A DNA stretch of 64,000 bases from Bacillota bacterium (GCA_023443625.1 JAEZTQ010000011.1:1-64000); one strand, 5' to 3'. Shown: positions 53,791 through 61,959, counted from the stretch's first letter. Numbers and translations: made by a program. Notes: generated by a model not told the origin, from the letters alone.

Positions 53791-53821
53791 GTCGCGGGTT
53801 CAAATCCCGTCTCGCGCTTAA
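53791..53821 (+). other. Third att copy (31 bp, one mismatch to tRNA-Gly)
   Basis: GTCGCGGGTTC[A]AATCCCG and the rest of the tRNA 3' end plus TTAA match 38793-38823 at 30 of 31 positions. The 5' half is not a tRNA; instead it has a hairpin AGTGCACTTTAC/GTAAAGGCACT (53757-53782) and another inverted repeat (53699-53749). The 53615-53790 stretch is a mini-element or a remnant with no gene. Confidence 0.85.
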
Positions 53822-53945
53822 CTAAAAAGTATCACTAAACCTTAAAATTATGGATTGTCGGTTTTTTGTAGTTTAAAAAACATGTATGCAGGATGTGTGC
53901 AACATCTTCAACGTATTCGAACGGCTATAATGCTTTGTCCATATA

Positions 53946-54675
53946 ACAAATAGTAATCGTTTTTATCTCCTGTAGCAGCCGAATGGGGATATGAAAAGGT
54001 TTCGTTAGCTTACAAATGGTTTGGTAAAATTGTTATATACCGTAGTGAATTAAAATCAAATAAAATAATCGATTATATGATTAAGAATAATGATAAAAAT
54101 CTTATTATAGAATCATTAAAGCAAGAAGATATCAATATAAGTGACATATACATTAAGAATCAAAAAATGGAAAAGGAAGACGTTAATATTTTAAATGATT
54201 TTTTCAATAAATTTTTTAAAGATATTGATACTAGTCAAACAAATATTTCTGAAGAAATTCCTAAAGTATATGTAACTCATAAAAATAAAAATGGAAAGGA
54301 ATTTAGCATTCCCCTAGATAATGATTCATCCGGTACGCAAGAGATTATTAATAATATTGCAAAAATATTTTATATCAATAGTAAAGGTGGTATAATACTC
54401 GAAGATGAATTAGGTAAATATTACCATACAAAACTAACTCAACATTTAATTAATCTTTGCAAATGATAATTTTAAGAATGTTCAGATGCTTTTTGCATCT
54501 CATGATACCAAAATTTAAATTGCTTATATCCCGACCAAATATACTTATTGATAAAGACGATGAAGCAGCAACATTTGTAAAATTATTGGATGATTATTGC
54601 ATTAGGGAGAAAGATAATATAGAATTAGGATATCTGAAAGGTAGGTATGGTGCGATACAATATACAAAGGATTAA
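53946..54675 (+). pseudogene. Broken AAA ATPase of the RloA/OLD-like defence type
   Basis: Pieces of one protein appear in several frames. An open frame from about 53946 reads SFLSPVAAEWGY and continues into IPLDNDSSGTQEI and GGIILEDELGKYYHTKLTQHL (Walker B region), stopping at 54466. QMLFASHDTKI then appears in another frame, and the C-terminal IREKDNIELGYLKGRYGAI in a third. These are the landmarks of RloA-type ATPases. The N-terminal P-loop part is missing. So a deletion and at least two frameshifts have inactivated it. Confidence 0.8.
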
Positions 54676-54678
54676 TAA

Positions 54679-55061
54679 ATGGGAAAACATACTAGAGGTA
54701 AAGAATCAAAAGGTAAAAAAGATAAAGAAATGCCTAGAAGTACCGTTTATGTATTTACCGATTGTTAAGTACGCAAAAAAGTTCATTCTTCAAGCAAATT
54801 AGACATGGATTTGGGGATTGCGGTTATTGTGTATTCGATTCTGACCCAGATTCTAATCCGAATATAAATGAAGCTTATAACTTATTATTTGGTTGTCAAG
54901 ATAAAGGATTAAAATTTATATTCTCAAATCCTTCTTTTGAGGTTTGGTTTGCATTACATTTTAACACCGCTCCTCATGGATAAGTCAAAGAGGAATTTGA
55001 GGAAGTAATTAAAAACAAAGAAATGCGTAAAAATTATGACCTATATTACTTTTTAAATTAA
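54679..55061 (+). pseudogene. Broken RloB-like gene
   Basis: The start MGKHTRGKESKGKKDKEMPR and VYVFTDC is typical of RloB but stops early, and a segment is missing. The other frame continues with CVFDSDPDSNPNINEAY and FIFSNPSFEVWFALHFNTAP, the RloB/TOPRIM-like core, and then has a stop after TAPHG before KEEFEEVIKNKEMRKNYDL. It directly follows the broken RloA, matching the order of intact RloAB pairs. Confidence 0.82.
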
Positions 55062-55085
55062 ACTCGATTTGATGAGGTGTTATTC

Positions 55086-55679
55086 ATGAAGAAAGCTAGG
55101 AGAATGTTACTAATAATTATTACGCTTGTTATTGTATATATAATTGCTAATGCTATAAGTATTTGTAGATATGGTAAGATAGACGAAAAATGCAAAGCAG
55201 ATGTTGCTATTGTTCTTGGCGCAGCTACATATGATGGAAAAGTATCGCCGGTTTATCAAGAGAGAATTAACCATGCAATTGATTTGTATGTAAATGGATA
55301 TGTAAAGAAAATAATAATGACAGGTGGCAAAGCGAAAGGAAACAGTGTATCTGATGCCTATACAGCAGAACAATATGCAATTAACAAAGGCGTATTAGAC
55401 GATGATATTTTACTTGAGGAAAAATCAATAATAACTCAGGAGAATCTAAGTAATGCAAAAATAATAATGAATGAAAATGATATGAAAACAGCGATTATTG
55501 TAAGTGACCCGTTGCATATGAAACGTTCAATGTTATTGGCAAAGGATGTTGGAATCAAAGCATACAGTTCACCCACACCAACAACCAAATATATCAGTAT
55601 AAAAACCAAAATACCGTTTTTGGCGAGAGAGTTATTTTTCTATATTGGATATAAAATATATCGATTGTTTTCTATATAG
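55086..55679 (+). CDS. SanA/YdcF-like DUF218 protein
   Basis: This 197-residue protein has one N-terminal membrane helix (MLLIIITLVIVYIIANAI) followed by a DUF218 domain: ADVAIVLGAATYDGKVSP, IIMTGGKAKGNSVSDA, EKSIITQENLSNAK and AIIVSDPLHMKRSM, with conserved acidic and His positions. Relatives (SanA, ElyC, YdcF) affect the cell envelope. The domain probably faces outside. GAGGTG supports the ATG at 55086. It appears intact within the old element. Confidence 0.87.
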   Translation: MKKARRMLLIIITLVIVYIIANAISICRYGKIDEKCKADVAIVLGAATYDGKVSPVYQERINHAIDLYVNGYVKKIIMTGGKAKGNSVSDAYTAEQYAINKGVLDDDILLEEKSIITQENLSNAKIIMNENDMKTAIIVSDPLHMKRSMLLAKDVGIKAYSSPTPTTKYISIKTKIPFLARELFFYIGYKIYRLFSI

Positions 55680-55687
55680 ACATTAAT

Positions 55688-55806
55688 AAAAAAGCACACA
55701 TAATTTGTGTGCAAGTATGTGTGCAGACAAATAACAGAAGCCGTAAACCTCCTATTTATTAGTATTTGTGTGTGCTGGGATTGATTCGAATCCCGTCTTT
55801 TGCTTA
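55688..55806 (+). other. Element end of a second arm family with fourth att copy
   Basis: The stretch (GTGTGCAAG, TAACAGAAGC, then AGTATTTGTGTGTGC) parallels 56964-57077 over about 110 bases. It ends with a tRNA-Gly 3'-end copy (55783-55806, GATTCGAATCCCGTC). Confidence 0.8.
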
Positions 55807-55812
55807 CGAAAT

Positions 55813-55836
55813 CCCTTGATTTTCAAGGGCATTTTT
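55813..55836 (+). terminator. Terminator after the fourth att copy
   Basis: CCCTTGA pairs with TCAAGGG, followed by CATTTTT. Confidence 0.8.
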
Positions 55837-55880
55837 GATGCGCTGATATGTGCACTGTATGTGCAACTCATATTATGCGC

Positions 55881-56009
55881 TTATTTTTTATTGTTCTTTT
55901 TATTGCTACTATTCAAAGCCTTATTCATAATGTCCAAGTTCTCTTGCTCAGTATTGGGATTGTAAATATAGCTGAGGGTGGTCTTTTCATCTACTTGTCC
56001 TACTATTAT
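55881..56009 (-). pseudogene. Remnant C-terminus of a tyrosine integrase
   Basis: The minus strand reads VGQVDEKTTLSYIYNPNTEQ and ENLDIMNKALN before a TAA at 55881. It aligns with the end of the intact integrase (NLNTTLGYIYNPLTEKE...DLITKAL), including the catalytic Tyr. The rest of the gene is gone. Its place just inside the att copy at 55783 mirrors the intact element. Confidence 0.82.
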
Positions 56010-56013
56010 GTGC

Positions 56014-56095
56014 ACATAAATCAGAAGTGGATGAACCCCTTTCTTATTAGAATTTGTAGGATAGGTTTTTGGATCGAATTCCGTCTCATACTAAA
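56014..56095 (+). other. Element end of a third arm family with fifth att copy
   Basis: CATAAATCAGAAGTGGATGAACC (56014-56036) recurs exactly at 60139-60161. GGATCGAATTCCGTCTCATAC (56071-56091) is an eroded att. The gap from here to 56550 has no gene; a hairpin TGCTGAA/TTCAGCA (about 56483-56511) lies just before the lipoprotein gene. Confidence 0.7.
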
Positions 56096-56550
56096 TAGAA
56101 ATTAAAAACAATTTTATCAATTTAAATGATTAACTTAAAGTAGTTGACGGTATGCAGGTCGTTTTGTCGTGAACCAAAGCCTGACGCCTTCTTTTACATA
56201 TGAAAGTATGGGGCTATGGATAAAACTACGAAAATTCAAGCTCAATACAGATTGACTTCCTATATTAGGAAATATATAATTAAATAGTATCTGCTGAATA
56301 ATTAAATAGTCTTAAAAATAGTGATTAGAAGCCGTTTTGAGATAAACTTCAGGTCCAATACTTGGTAGGACATCCAAAACATTTCGGGGCATTAGCCTGC
56401 TCTTTTTACGCTTTTTCTTTTATTACGTGGGGTTAATAAACATTTATACTGTAAAGGCTCAAAATAAAGAAGTTGTTATCGGCTGCTGAAAAAAAGAGGT
56501 AATTATTCAGCAGACACTAAATAATAATCATAATAGGGGTTTGCAAATAT

Positions 56551-56949
56551 ATGAATAAAGTAAGAAAAATTACATTGATTACGATGTTGATTGCTTTAAT
56601 TATTGGTTTTACTGGTTGTTATGCTAGTAGTACTAAATTTTCTGGTAGCAAGACAGGAAATGATAATCAGTTTTTAGTTGATTTTGATGTATTGAATTCT
56701 ACAGTAAATAACGACATGCCTTTAACTAAGGGTGAAACGATTGAAACTACTCTAGATATAATAAAAGGGGATGTAGATATTCTTGTGGAAAGCGAAAATG
56801 GTACTATTGCATATCAAGGTAATAATGTAAAAAGTGGTAATTTCACGATTGAAATTGATGAAACAGGCAATTATACCTTTTATGTTACAGGTAGTAAAGC
56901 AAAAGGAAGTGTATATTTTGTTAAGTCATCGTCTGATAGTGCTAACTAA
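56551..56949 (+). CDS. Putative small lipoprotein
   Basis: This 132-residue protein has a lipoprotein signal: a hydrophobic stretch LITMLIALIIGFTGC with the lipidated cysteine near residue 23. The mature part is a small beta-rich domain (TTLDIIKGDVDILVES, GNFTIEIDETGNYTFYV) that looks like a beta-sandwich fold for extracellular display. No family assigned. GGGG lies before the ATG. It stands alone between two att remnants. Confidence 0.7.
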   Translation: MNKVRKITLITMLIALIIGFTGCYASSTKFSGSKTGNDNQFLVDFDVLNSTVNNDMPLTKGETIETTLDIIKGDVDILVESENGTIAYQGNNVKSGNFTIEIDETGNYTFYVTGSKAKGSVYFVKSSSDSAN

Positions 56950-56963
56950 TTTAATATAAATAG

Positions 56964-57077
56964 AAAAAACACATTCCATGTGTGCAAGAATCTGTGCAGG
57001 AATTTAACAGAAGCTGCAAACCTACTGTTTACCAGTATTTGTGTGTGCGAGGATTTGTTTGAATTCCGTCTCGCAGT
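56964..57077 (+). other. Element end (second arm family) with sixth att copy
   Basis: About 110 bases parallel to 55688-55806. The att part GTTTGAATTCCGTCTCGCAG is eroded. The right half (GAGGATTTGTTTGAATTCCG) has an inverted match at 63252-63277. Confidence 0.75.
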
Positions 57078-57160
57078 CTTTTTCTTCCTAGGGTTATTCA
57101 GTATGTAGGAACGGGTAGTGTCGGTATCATTGTGTCCGAGATACCATATCTGAAAAAATG
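57065..57160 (-). pseudogene. Second remnant C-terminus of a tyrosine integrase
   Basis: The minus strand reads IPFFQIWYLGHNDTDTTRSY followed by ILNNPRKKKTARR. YLGHxDTxTTRSYI is the C-terminal catalytic motif of integrases (His and Tyr). No other part of the gene remains. It sits immediately beyond the att copy at 57057, as in the other elements. The rest of the gap to 57307 holds only the inverted repeat at 57225. Confidence 0.75.
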
Positions 57161-57224
57161 GTATAAAAAACCCAAAACCGTTTACCCATGCAAAAATGTG
57201 ATGTGTATCCTTAATTGGAATATG

Positions 57225-57252
57225 TTGTAACGCAGTATGTATTACGTTACAA
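57225..57252. promoter_or_regulatory. Inverted repeat upstream of the 57308 gene
   Basis: TTGTAACG and CGTTACAA (perfect 8-base arms, 12-base spacer) resemble a MerR/TetR-type operator. A regulator for it is not in the window. Confidence 0.5.
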
Positions 57253-57307
57253 TATAAAAATCAAGTAAAGTTAAGGATGAATAAATATCAATCCATAAGG
57301 AGATAAA

Positions 57308-57757
57308 ATGAAAAAAATCTTAAAATACATGATTATTACCATCTTATTTCTATTTGTTGTTACTTTTATTCCCATTGGAAATAATATTATCCTTAAAAAG
57401 CACACAAACGAACTGAAGAACATCAAATTAAATGCTACATATAAAATATTAGCTAATGATGATGAATGCGGAAAATTAGTGGGTAACGGAAACGGTATGC
57501 AATATTTTTCTGCATTGTTAATTAATTCAAAAGAGAGTTTAAAATGGGAAAATGATGAAGGGGAAGGTGTATTTCTAATTAAATTAAGTGATATTTCTTT
57601 TAAGGACTTTATTAATGGATATGATTTTAGGGATTATTGCAAAAACGTTAAGAAGAAACTTGAAGAAATTGACAACATAGAAAATTACTATTTACTATAT
57701 TCATTTTATAATGCCCCTTTAGATTCAATATGGAACAATGATTTGAGGGCACACTAG
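57308..57757 (+). CDS. Hypothetical membrane-anchored protein
   Basis: This 149-residue protein has an N-terminal membrane helix (YMIITILFLFVVTFIPIG) and a soluble domain of about 120 residues with no family I recognise. Acidic and aromatic residues are frequent toward the C-terminus. AAGGAGA precedes the ATG. The stretch 57758-58031 after it contains only a short open fragment (reading CEECKKMGIPYEQMQWAE) that looks like the end of a lost gene. Confidence 0.6.
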   Translation: MKKILKYMIITILFLFVVTFIPIGNNIILKKHTNELKNIKLNATYKILANDDECGKLVGNGNGMQYFSALLINSKESLKWENDEGEGVFLIKLSDISFKDFINGYDFRDYCKNVKKKLEEIDNIENYYLLYSFYNAPLDSIWNNDLRAH

Positions 57758-58031
57758 ATAAAGGTAAACAATTACCTTACTATCAACAAGGTAGAAATAT
57801 GGAAGAAACAAGGAAATCCAAATTGTTTGCGAAGAATGTAAGAAGATGGGTATTCCCTACGAGCAAATGCAATGGGCAGAATAAAAGGTGAAATTGCACC
57901 CAATATATTCAAGCAAATAGATGTAAGATTGACTTACTATTTTCAGAATTGTATAATGATAGATGAATTGTCATTATTTGCAAAAGTGGAGAAAAGATTA
58001 AACTATTATATTTGGTTTGGAGAAGCATGTA

Positions 58032-58511
58032 ATGCGTAGAAATGATAGAGAAGTAAAGGACATTATTAATATTATTGAAATTATACAAAGGTGTGACGTT
58101 TGCCGGATTGCAGTAAATGATTACCCTGTACCGTATATTTTACCCTTAAACTTTGGAATGGAAATATTAAAAGAAAAAATTATTCTATATTTTCATGGTG
58201 CAAATGAAGGAAGAAAATATGAACTAATAAAGAATAATAATAGAGTTAGTTTTGAAATGGATTGTTCACATAAATTAGTTACAACACCAGAAACAGGGAG
58301 TTGTACTATGGAGTATGAAAGCGTGATAGGAGATGGTTATATAGAATTTGTTAATGAAGAAAGTAAAGAACATGCTTTAAACATCCTAATGAAACAATAC
58401 CATAAAGAAGAATTTTCTTTTAATAAAAATGTAATTGCAAGAACTACTATAATGAAATTGGAAGTTGAGAATATTACTGGTAAAGTTCGAATGAAAAAAA
58501 ATGACAAATAA
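58032..58511 (+). CDS. Pyridoxamine 5'-phosphate oxidase-fold flavoprotein (NimA-like)
   Basis: This 159-residue split-barrel protein has the opening RRNDREVKDIINIIEIIQRC, a following VCRIAVNDYPVPYILPLNFG, and IILYFHGANEGRKYELI, the hallmark pattern of NimA-related proteins (FMN-binding, associated with nitroimidazole resistance in some anaerobes). GGAGAAG supports the ATG at 58032; the TTG at 58017 contains the SD. Its last bases overlap the next gene. Resistance activity is not implied by sequence alone. Confidence 0.85.
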   Translation: MRRNDREVKDIINIIEIIQRCDVCRIAVNDYPVPYILPLNFGMEILKEKIILYFHGANEGRKYELIKNNNRVSFEMDCSHKLVTTPETGSCTMEYESVIGDGYIEFVNEESKEHALNILMKQYHKEEFSFNKNVIARTTIMKLEVENITGKVRMKKNDK

Positions 58512-59118
58512 TAATATGACCTATTTTCTAAATGACGAACAAATATTGATACCAAACAACACATCCACAACAGATGATGTTAAAATTTATTTTGTAACCA
58601 TTCCCGCACACAAATTTTTGCATATTAAAAACTACGAGAGTAATGGGTATTGGGATTTTTGGCAAAAGCAAAGTCTTATTCCGGGACAGGACTGCGAAAC
58701 AATTTGCGGCTTACTCGATAGTATCAAGGGCAAATTGGATGATGATGGTGGGAGTGAATCTAACTGCGGAAGTGGTCAGATTATGGCGTACATGAATGAC
58801 CCGGACGGTAGACTCTGCGATTGGGGTATTCCACGTACAGAGTGTTATGGTGTACGTCTTCCTATTGATTATACAGGCGAAGTACCACCGCAAATGCTTA
58901 TGATTGATGTTCCCGAAGCCGAATACATTGTTTTTGAACATGGGCCGTTCGATTATGAGCAGGAAAATCGTAGTGTGGAGGAAAAGATGGAAAAGGCAAT
59001 GGCAACTTTTGATTTTGCAGGCACAGGATACAGCTTTGATAATTCCCCCGGTAGAATAATTAACTTTTTATTTAACCCGGAGCGGTTTTGGAAGTATATC
59101 AGGCCAGTGCGAAAGTAA
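58501..59118 (+). CDS. Stand-alone AraC-type effector-binding (GyrI-like) domain
   Basis: This 205-residue protein is like the C-terminal ligand-binding half of AraC-family regulators: TIPAHKFLHIKNYESNGYWD, DCETICGLLDSIKGKLD, GIPRTECYGVRLPIDY and EYIVFEHGPFDYEQEN. The helix-turn-helix half is absent, so it is either a truncated regulator or a free-standing small-molecule-binding protein. It overlaps the NimA-like gene by 11 bases; an internal ATG at 58516 is also possible. Neither start has a clear SD, so coupling to the upstream gene is likely. Confidence 0.8.
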   Translation: MTNNNMTYFLNDEQILIPNNTSTTDDVKIYFVTIPAHKFLHIKNYESNGYWDFWQKQSLIPGQDCETICGLLDSIKGKLDDDGGSESNCGSGQIMAYMNDPDGRLCDWGIPRTECYGVRLPIDYTGEVPPQMLMIDVPEAEYIVFEHGPFDYEQENRSVEEKMEKAMATFDFAGTGYSFDNSPGRIINFLFNPERFWKYIRPVRK

Positions 59119-59160
59119 GTAAAATCGACTACCTATCCACGACAGCTATCTTAATTACAT

Positions 59161-59188
59161 TTGTAAATCTGATATTATTTGATATAAT
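59161..59188 (+). promoter_or_regulatory. Promoter of the alpha/beta hydrolase leader
   Basis: TTGTAA (59161-59166), a 16-base spacer and TATAAT (59183-59188). Confidence 0.65.
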
Positions 59189-59229
59189 AATTTTTGGAAT
59201 ATATAAACAGAAATTTGAAGGGAGAAAGA

Positions 59230-59253
59230 ATGATGGTAATTTGGATTAAGTAG
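59230..59253 (+). CDS. Leader peptide MMVIWIK
   Basis: A seven-codon frame with GAAGGGAGAAAG directly upstream. Its stop codon overlaps the first arm of a terminator hairpin. This arrangement is typical of ribosome-mediated attenuation, in which a stalled ribosome on the leader lets transcription continue into the downstream gene. Confidence 0.55.
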   Translation: MMVIWIK

Positions 59254-59298
59254 CAAGGCTACTTTTATTTTACATTGGAAGATAGCCTTGCTAATTTT
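59251..59298 (+). terminator. Leader terminator (attenuator)
   Basis: TAGCAAGGCTA (59251-59261) pairs perfectly with TAGCCTTGCTA (59283-59293), followed by ATTTTT. It lies between the leader peptide and the hydrolase start codon. Confidence 0.8.
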
Positions 59299-59335
59299 TG
59301 AATTATTGAAATACACAATAATTAGGAGGCAATTT

Positions 59336-60103
59336 ATGTCATATTATAATTATCAATCTAAAAATATTTACTTTAAAGAAATGGGAACGGGAAAACCGTT
59401 GTTACTATTACATGGAAACACTGCATCCTCAAACATGTTTTTGAATATTGCAAGCCAATATGCCAAGAAATACAAAGTAATTCTAATTGATTTTTTGGGA
59501 CACGGAAAATCGGATAGACTTGAACAGTTTCCTGTTGATTTATGGTATGAAGAAGCTCAGCAGGTAATTGAATTTCTATCTCAAAAAAAATATGATGATG
59601 TATTTCTTCTGGGTAGCAGTGGAGGTGCATTAGTTGCCATCAATATTGCTTTAGAGAGGCCAGACCTTGTAAGCAAAGTAATTGCGGATAGCTTTGAGGG
59701 TACAATGGCAATTAACGCTTTTACTGCCAATATCGTTAATGATAGAGATTTCTCTAAACAAAACCAAGGTGCACGAATGTTTTATCAGGCAATGCAGGGT
59801 GATGACTGGGAAAGTGTTGTAGATAATGACACAAATGCGATTGCAGAACACTCAAAATTGATTCGAAAATTCTTTCATAGGCCGATTTCCGCTTTACAGG
59901 CAGATATTTTAATGACAGGTAGTAACGAAGATGAATTTGTTACATCTGTAGATACAGAATTCTATAGAAAGACATATTCAAAAATGATAGAAGAAATTGG
60001 ACATGGTGATTTTTACCTATTTGAACATGGAGGACATCCAGCAATGTTGTCTAATCAAACACTATTTGTACAAAAGACCTTATCATTTTTAGAAAATGAC
60101 TAA
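59336..60103 (+). CDS. Alpha/beta hydrolase
   Basis: This 255-residue hydrolase has an oxyanion-hole LLLLHGNTASS, a nucleophile elbow LGSSGGALVA (Ser) and a late catalytic His in EHGGHPAM. The acid is probably the Asp in MTGSNEDEFV. There is no signal peptide. AGGAGG supports the ATG at 59336. It is expressed from a leader that carries a short peptide and a terminator, so it is likely inducible. Substrate unknown. It is the last gene before the most distal att copy. Confidence 0.87.
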   Translation: MSYYNYQSKNIYFKEMGTGKPLLLLHGNTASSNMFLNIASQYAKKYKVILIDFLGHGKSDRLEQFPVDLWYEEAQQVIEFLSQKKYDDVFLLGSSGGALVAINIALERPDLVSKVIADSFEGTMAINAFTANIVNDRDFSKQNQGARMFYQAMQGDDWESVVDNDTNAIAEHSKLIRKFFHRPISALQADILMTGSNEDEFVTSVDTEFYRKTYSKMIEEIGHGDFYLFEHGGHPAMLSNQTLFVQKTLSFLEND

Positions 60104-60138
60104 TCTTTGTATTGTATTTGACTGTTTCTATTAAAATA

Positions 60139-60225
60139 CATAAATCAGAAGTGGATGAACCTCTTTTCTTTTCAGTATTGATAGGATGGAATTATGGTTC
60201 GAATCCCGTTTCGCACTTAATGAAA
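60139..60225 (+). other. Distal att copy with third-family arm
   Basis: The arm CATAAATCAGAAGTGGATGAACC is followed by GGTTCGAATCCCGTTTCGCA and TTAATGAAA (60196-60225), which matches the tRNA end plus its natural flank (38799-38828) at 28 of 30 positions. Because the flank TTAATGAAA also matches, this is probably the original distal boundary of the whole island. Confidence 0.82.
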
Positions 60226-60263
60226 AAAGCAGGAAAGCTAGTAAAAAAGCTTTCCTGCTTTTT
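60224..60263 (+). terminator. Terminator after the distal att copy
   Basis: A perfect 16-bp stem (AAAAAGCAGGAAAGCT with its complement) ending in TTTTT. The following stretch to 60544 shows no gene. Confidence 0.88.
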
Positions 60264-60544
60264 GATGCGCCCAGCATGGGCACAATCTTATTGGTTAAAG
60301 TCCTTAGTCTGCCCTAGTAGTGGGAAAGACATAGCCAATGGCAAGGTGTATGTACTAATGATTCATGTTTTCCTACCATCAATGAGTAATTTTATATATT
60401 GATAAATGTATAATCAAGTAATTTTTAAGTAATAATTAATTTGCTATAGTTATAAAAGATAAATAATTTTATATTAAGTAAGAAAAAGCAAACAGGAATT
60501 ATAATAATTTAATTTAGTATATTTATAAGAAAGGTGGTCTTGAT

Positions 60545-61576
60545 ACGGAATATATAAAACTTGGTAATTCGGATTTGGTGGTATCTAGAATCTGTATGGG
60601 ATGCATGGGTTTTGGAGATGCAGCGAAAGGGCAACATTCATGGACATTAGATGAGGAACATTCTCGTGAGATAATCAAGCGTGGTTTGGAGCTTGGTGTC
60701 AATTTCTACGATACTGCAATTGCATATCAGAGTGGTACATCTGAAAAATATTTGGGAAAGGCATTGAATGACTTCGCTAAGCGCAGAGAAGTAATAGTTG
60801 CAACAAAGTTTTTGCCGAGAACCTCAGAAGAAATTCAGAACGGAATTAGCGGACAGCAACATATTGAATTAATGATTAACAAGAGTCTTGAAAATCTGGG
60901 AATGGATTATGTTGATTTATATATCTATCATAAATGGGATTATCAAACACCTCTAAGTGAAATTATGGAGGGACTAAACCATGTTGTGAAGGAAGGAAAA
61001 GTCAGAGCAATTGGAATCTCTAACTGCTTTGCATGGCAAATTGCGAAAGCTAATGCTTTTGCAGCGAATGAAGGCTTTGCAAAATTTGTATCTGTTCAAG
61101 GACATTATAATCTGATTTTTCGAGAAGAAGAGCGTGAGATGATTCCGTATTGTCATGAGGATAATATTGCATTGACACCATATAGTGCACTGGCAGGAGG
61201 ACGCCTTGCAAAACTGCCTGGTGAAACATCAAAACGTCTTGAAGAAGACAGTTTTGCAAAATTAAAATATGAAATTACCGAGGAACAAGATACTATCATC
61301 ATAATGAGAGTAGCAGAAATTGCTGCAAAACATGGTGTATCGATGACGGAAATATCCCTCGCATGGTTACTTCGGAAAGTAACATCTCCGGTAGTTGGAG
61401 CAACAAAGCTTCATCATATAGAAGGTGCAGCGAAGGCAGTTGATATTACCTTGACTAATGATGAAATGACTTATTTGGAAGAAGCCTATGTACCTCACAA
61501 CTTGGTTGGTGTTATGGCACAAAATATAAATGCGACACCAAGAGAAAAATATGTGCGTTCTGTTTACGGACAATGA
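60545..61576 (+). CDS. Aldo/keto reductase with a non-canonical ACG start
   Basis: This NADPH-dependent reductase has 343 codons from the ACG. It shows the YDTAIAYQSGTSEKYLGKAL signature (Asp, Tyr), Lys in VIVATKFLP and the YIYHKWD region. The family N-terminus EYIKLGNSDLVVSRICMG is intact in frame from 60548, directly preceded by ACG (60545-60547) where ATG is expected. AAGGTGG lies seven bases before that ACG, a perfect SD spacing. The next in-frame candidates (TTG/GTG near 60572) have no SD and would delete the first beta strand. So this is either an ATG-to-ACG mutation, an ACG start or a sequence error. Confidence 0.8.
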   Translation, partial: TEYIKLGNSDLVVSRICMGCMGFGDAAKGQHSWTLDEEHSREIIKRGLELGVNFYDTAIAYQSGTSEKYLGKALNDFAKRREVIVATKFLPRTSEEIQNGISGQQHIELMINKSLENLGMDYVDLYIYHKWDYQTPLSEIMEGLNHVVKEGKVRAIGISNCFAWQIAKANAFAANEGFAKFVSVQGHYNLIFREEEREMIPYCHEDNIALTPYSALAGGRLAKLPGETSKRLEEDSFAKLKYEITEEQDTIIIMRVAEIAAKHGVSMTEISLAWLLRKVTSPVVGATKLHHIEGAAKAVDITLTNDEMTYLEEAYVPHNLVGVMAQNINATPREKYVRSVYGQ

Positions 61577-61599
61577 GATTAATATTTCATAGTTAAATA

Positions 61600-61914
61600 T
61601 TAAATCTGTTCAAACAAAAGTACTTGAACCCAACCGCCTTTTTCCATTAATACCATATGTTTATGTTCATCACCAGATGGAATATGTAATATATCACCTT
61701 TTTTTAAGGATTCAACATGACCGTTAAAATTAATTTTACATTCTCCATCAAGTATATATCCTGAGTGACCAACTTTACACCAATCGGGTTCTTTAAACCC
61801 TTCGTAGAATTCAACTAATCGAATCTGCTGACTTCCGTATTTAAAAGCTTTGTATCTAATACCATCTGCCGCCTCAGTCCATTCATTCTTACTAAAATCG
61901 ATATTATGAGTCAT
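61600..61914 (-). CDS. Small cupin-domain protein
   Basis: This 104-residue single-domain cupin shows motif 1 around GHSGYILDGECKINFNG and motif 2 as GDILHIPSGDEHKHMVL, with metal-ligand type His and Glu residues. AAGGAG lies nine bases before the ATG. Function unknown; such cupins often bind small ligands or metals. It is convergent with the aldo/keto reductase, only 23 bases apart. Confidence 0.85.
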   Translation of the reverse strand: MTHNIDFSKNEWTEAADGIRYKAFKYGSQQIRLVEFYEGFKEPDWCKVGHSGYILDGECKINFNGHVESLKKGDILHIPSGDEHKHMVLMEKGGWVQVLLFEQI

Positions 61915-61959
61915 TTACATTAGCTCCTTCAACTATTTATATTTTTTATTTGAAATTAT

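Noticed and set aside
53757..53820. A second tRNA-Gly gene
   Set aside because: Only the T arm and the 3' acceptor strand are present; the 5' acceptor strand, D arm and anticodon arm are absent, so it is an att copy.
55768..56105. Plus-strand frames of 65 and 85 residues
   Set aside because: They are shadows of the minus-strand integrase remnant and att sequences and have no SD.
60112..60402. A 96-residue plus-strand frame
   Set aside because: It runs through an att copy and a perfect terminator hairpin with no SD.
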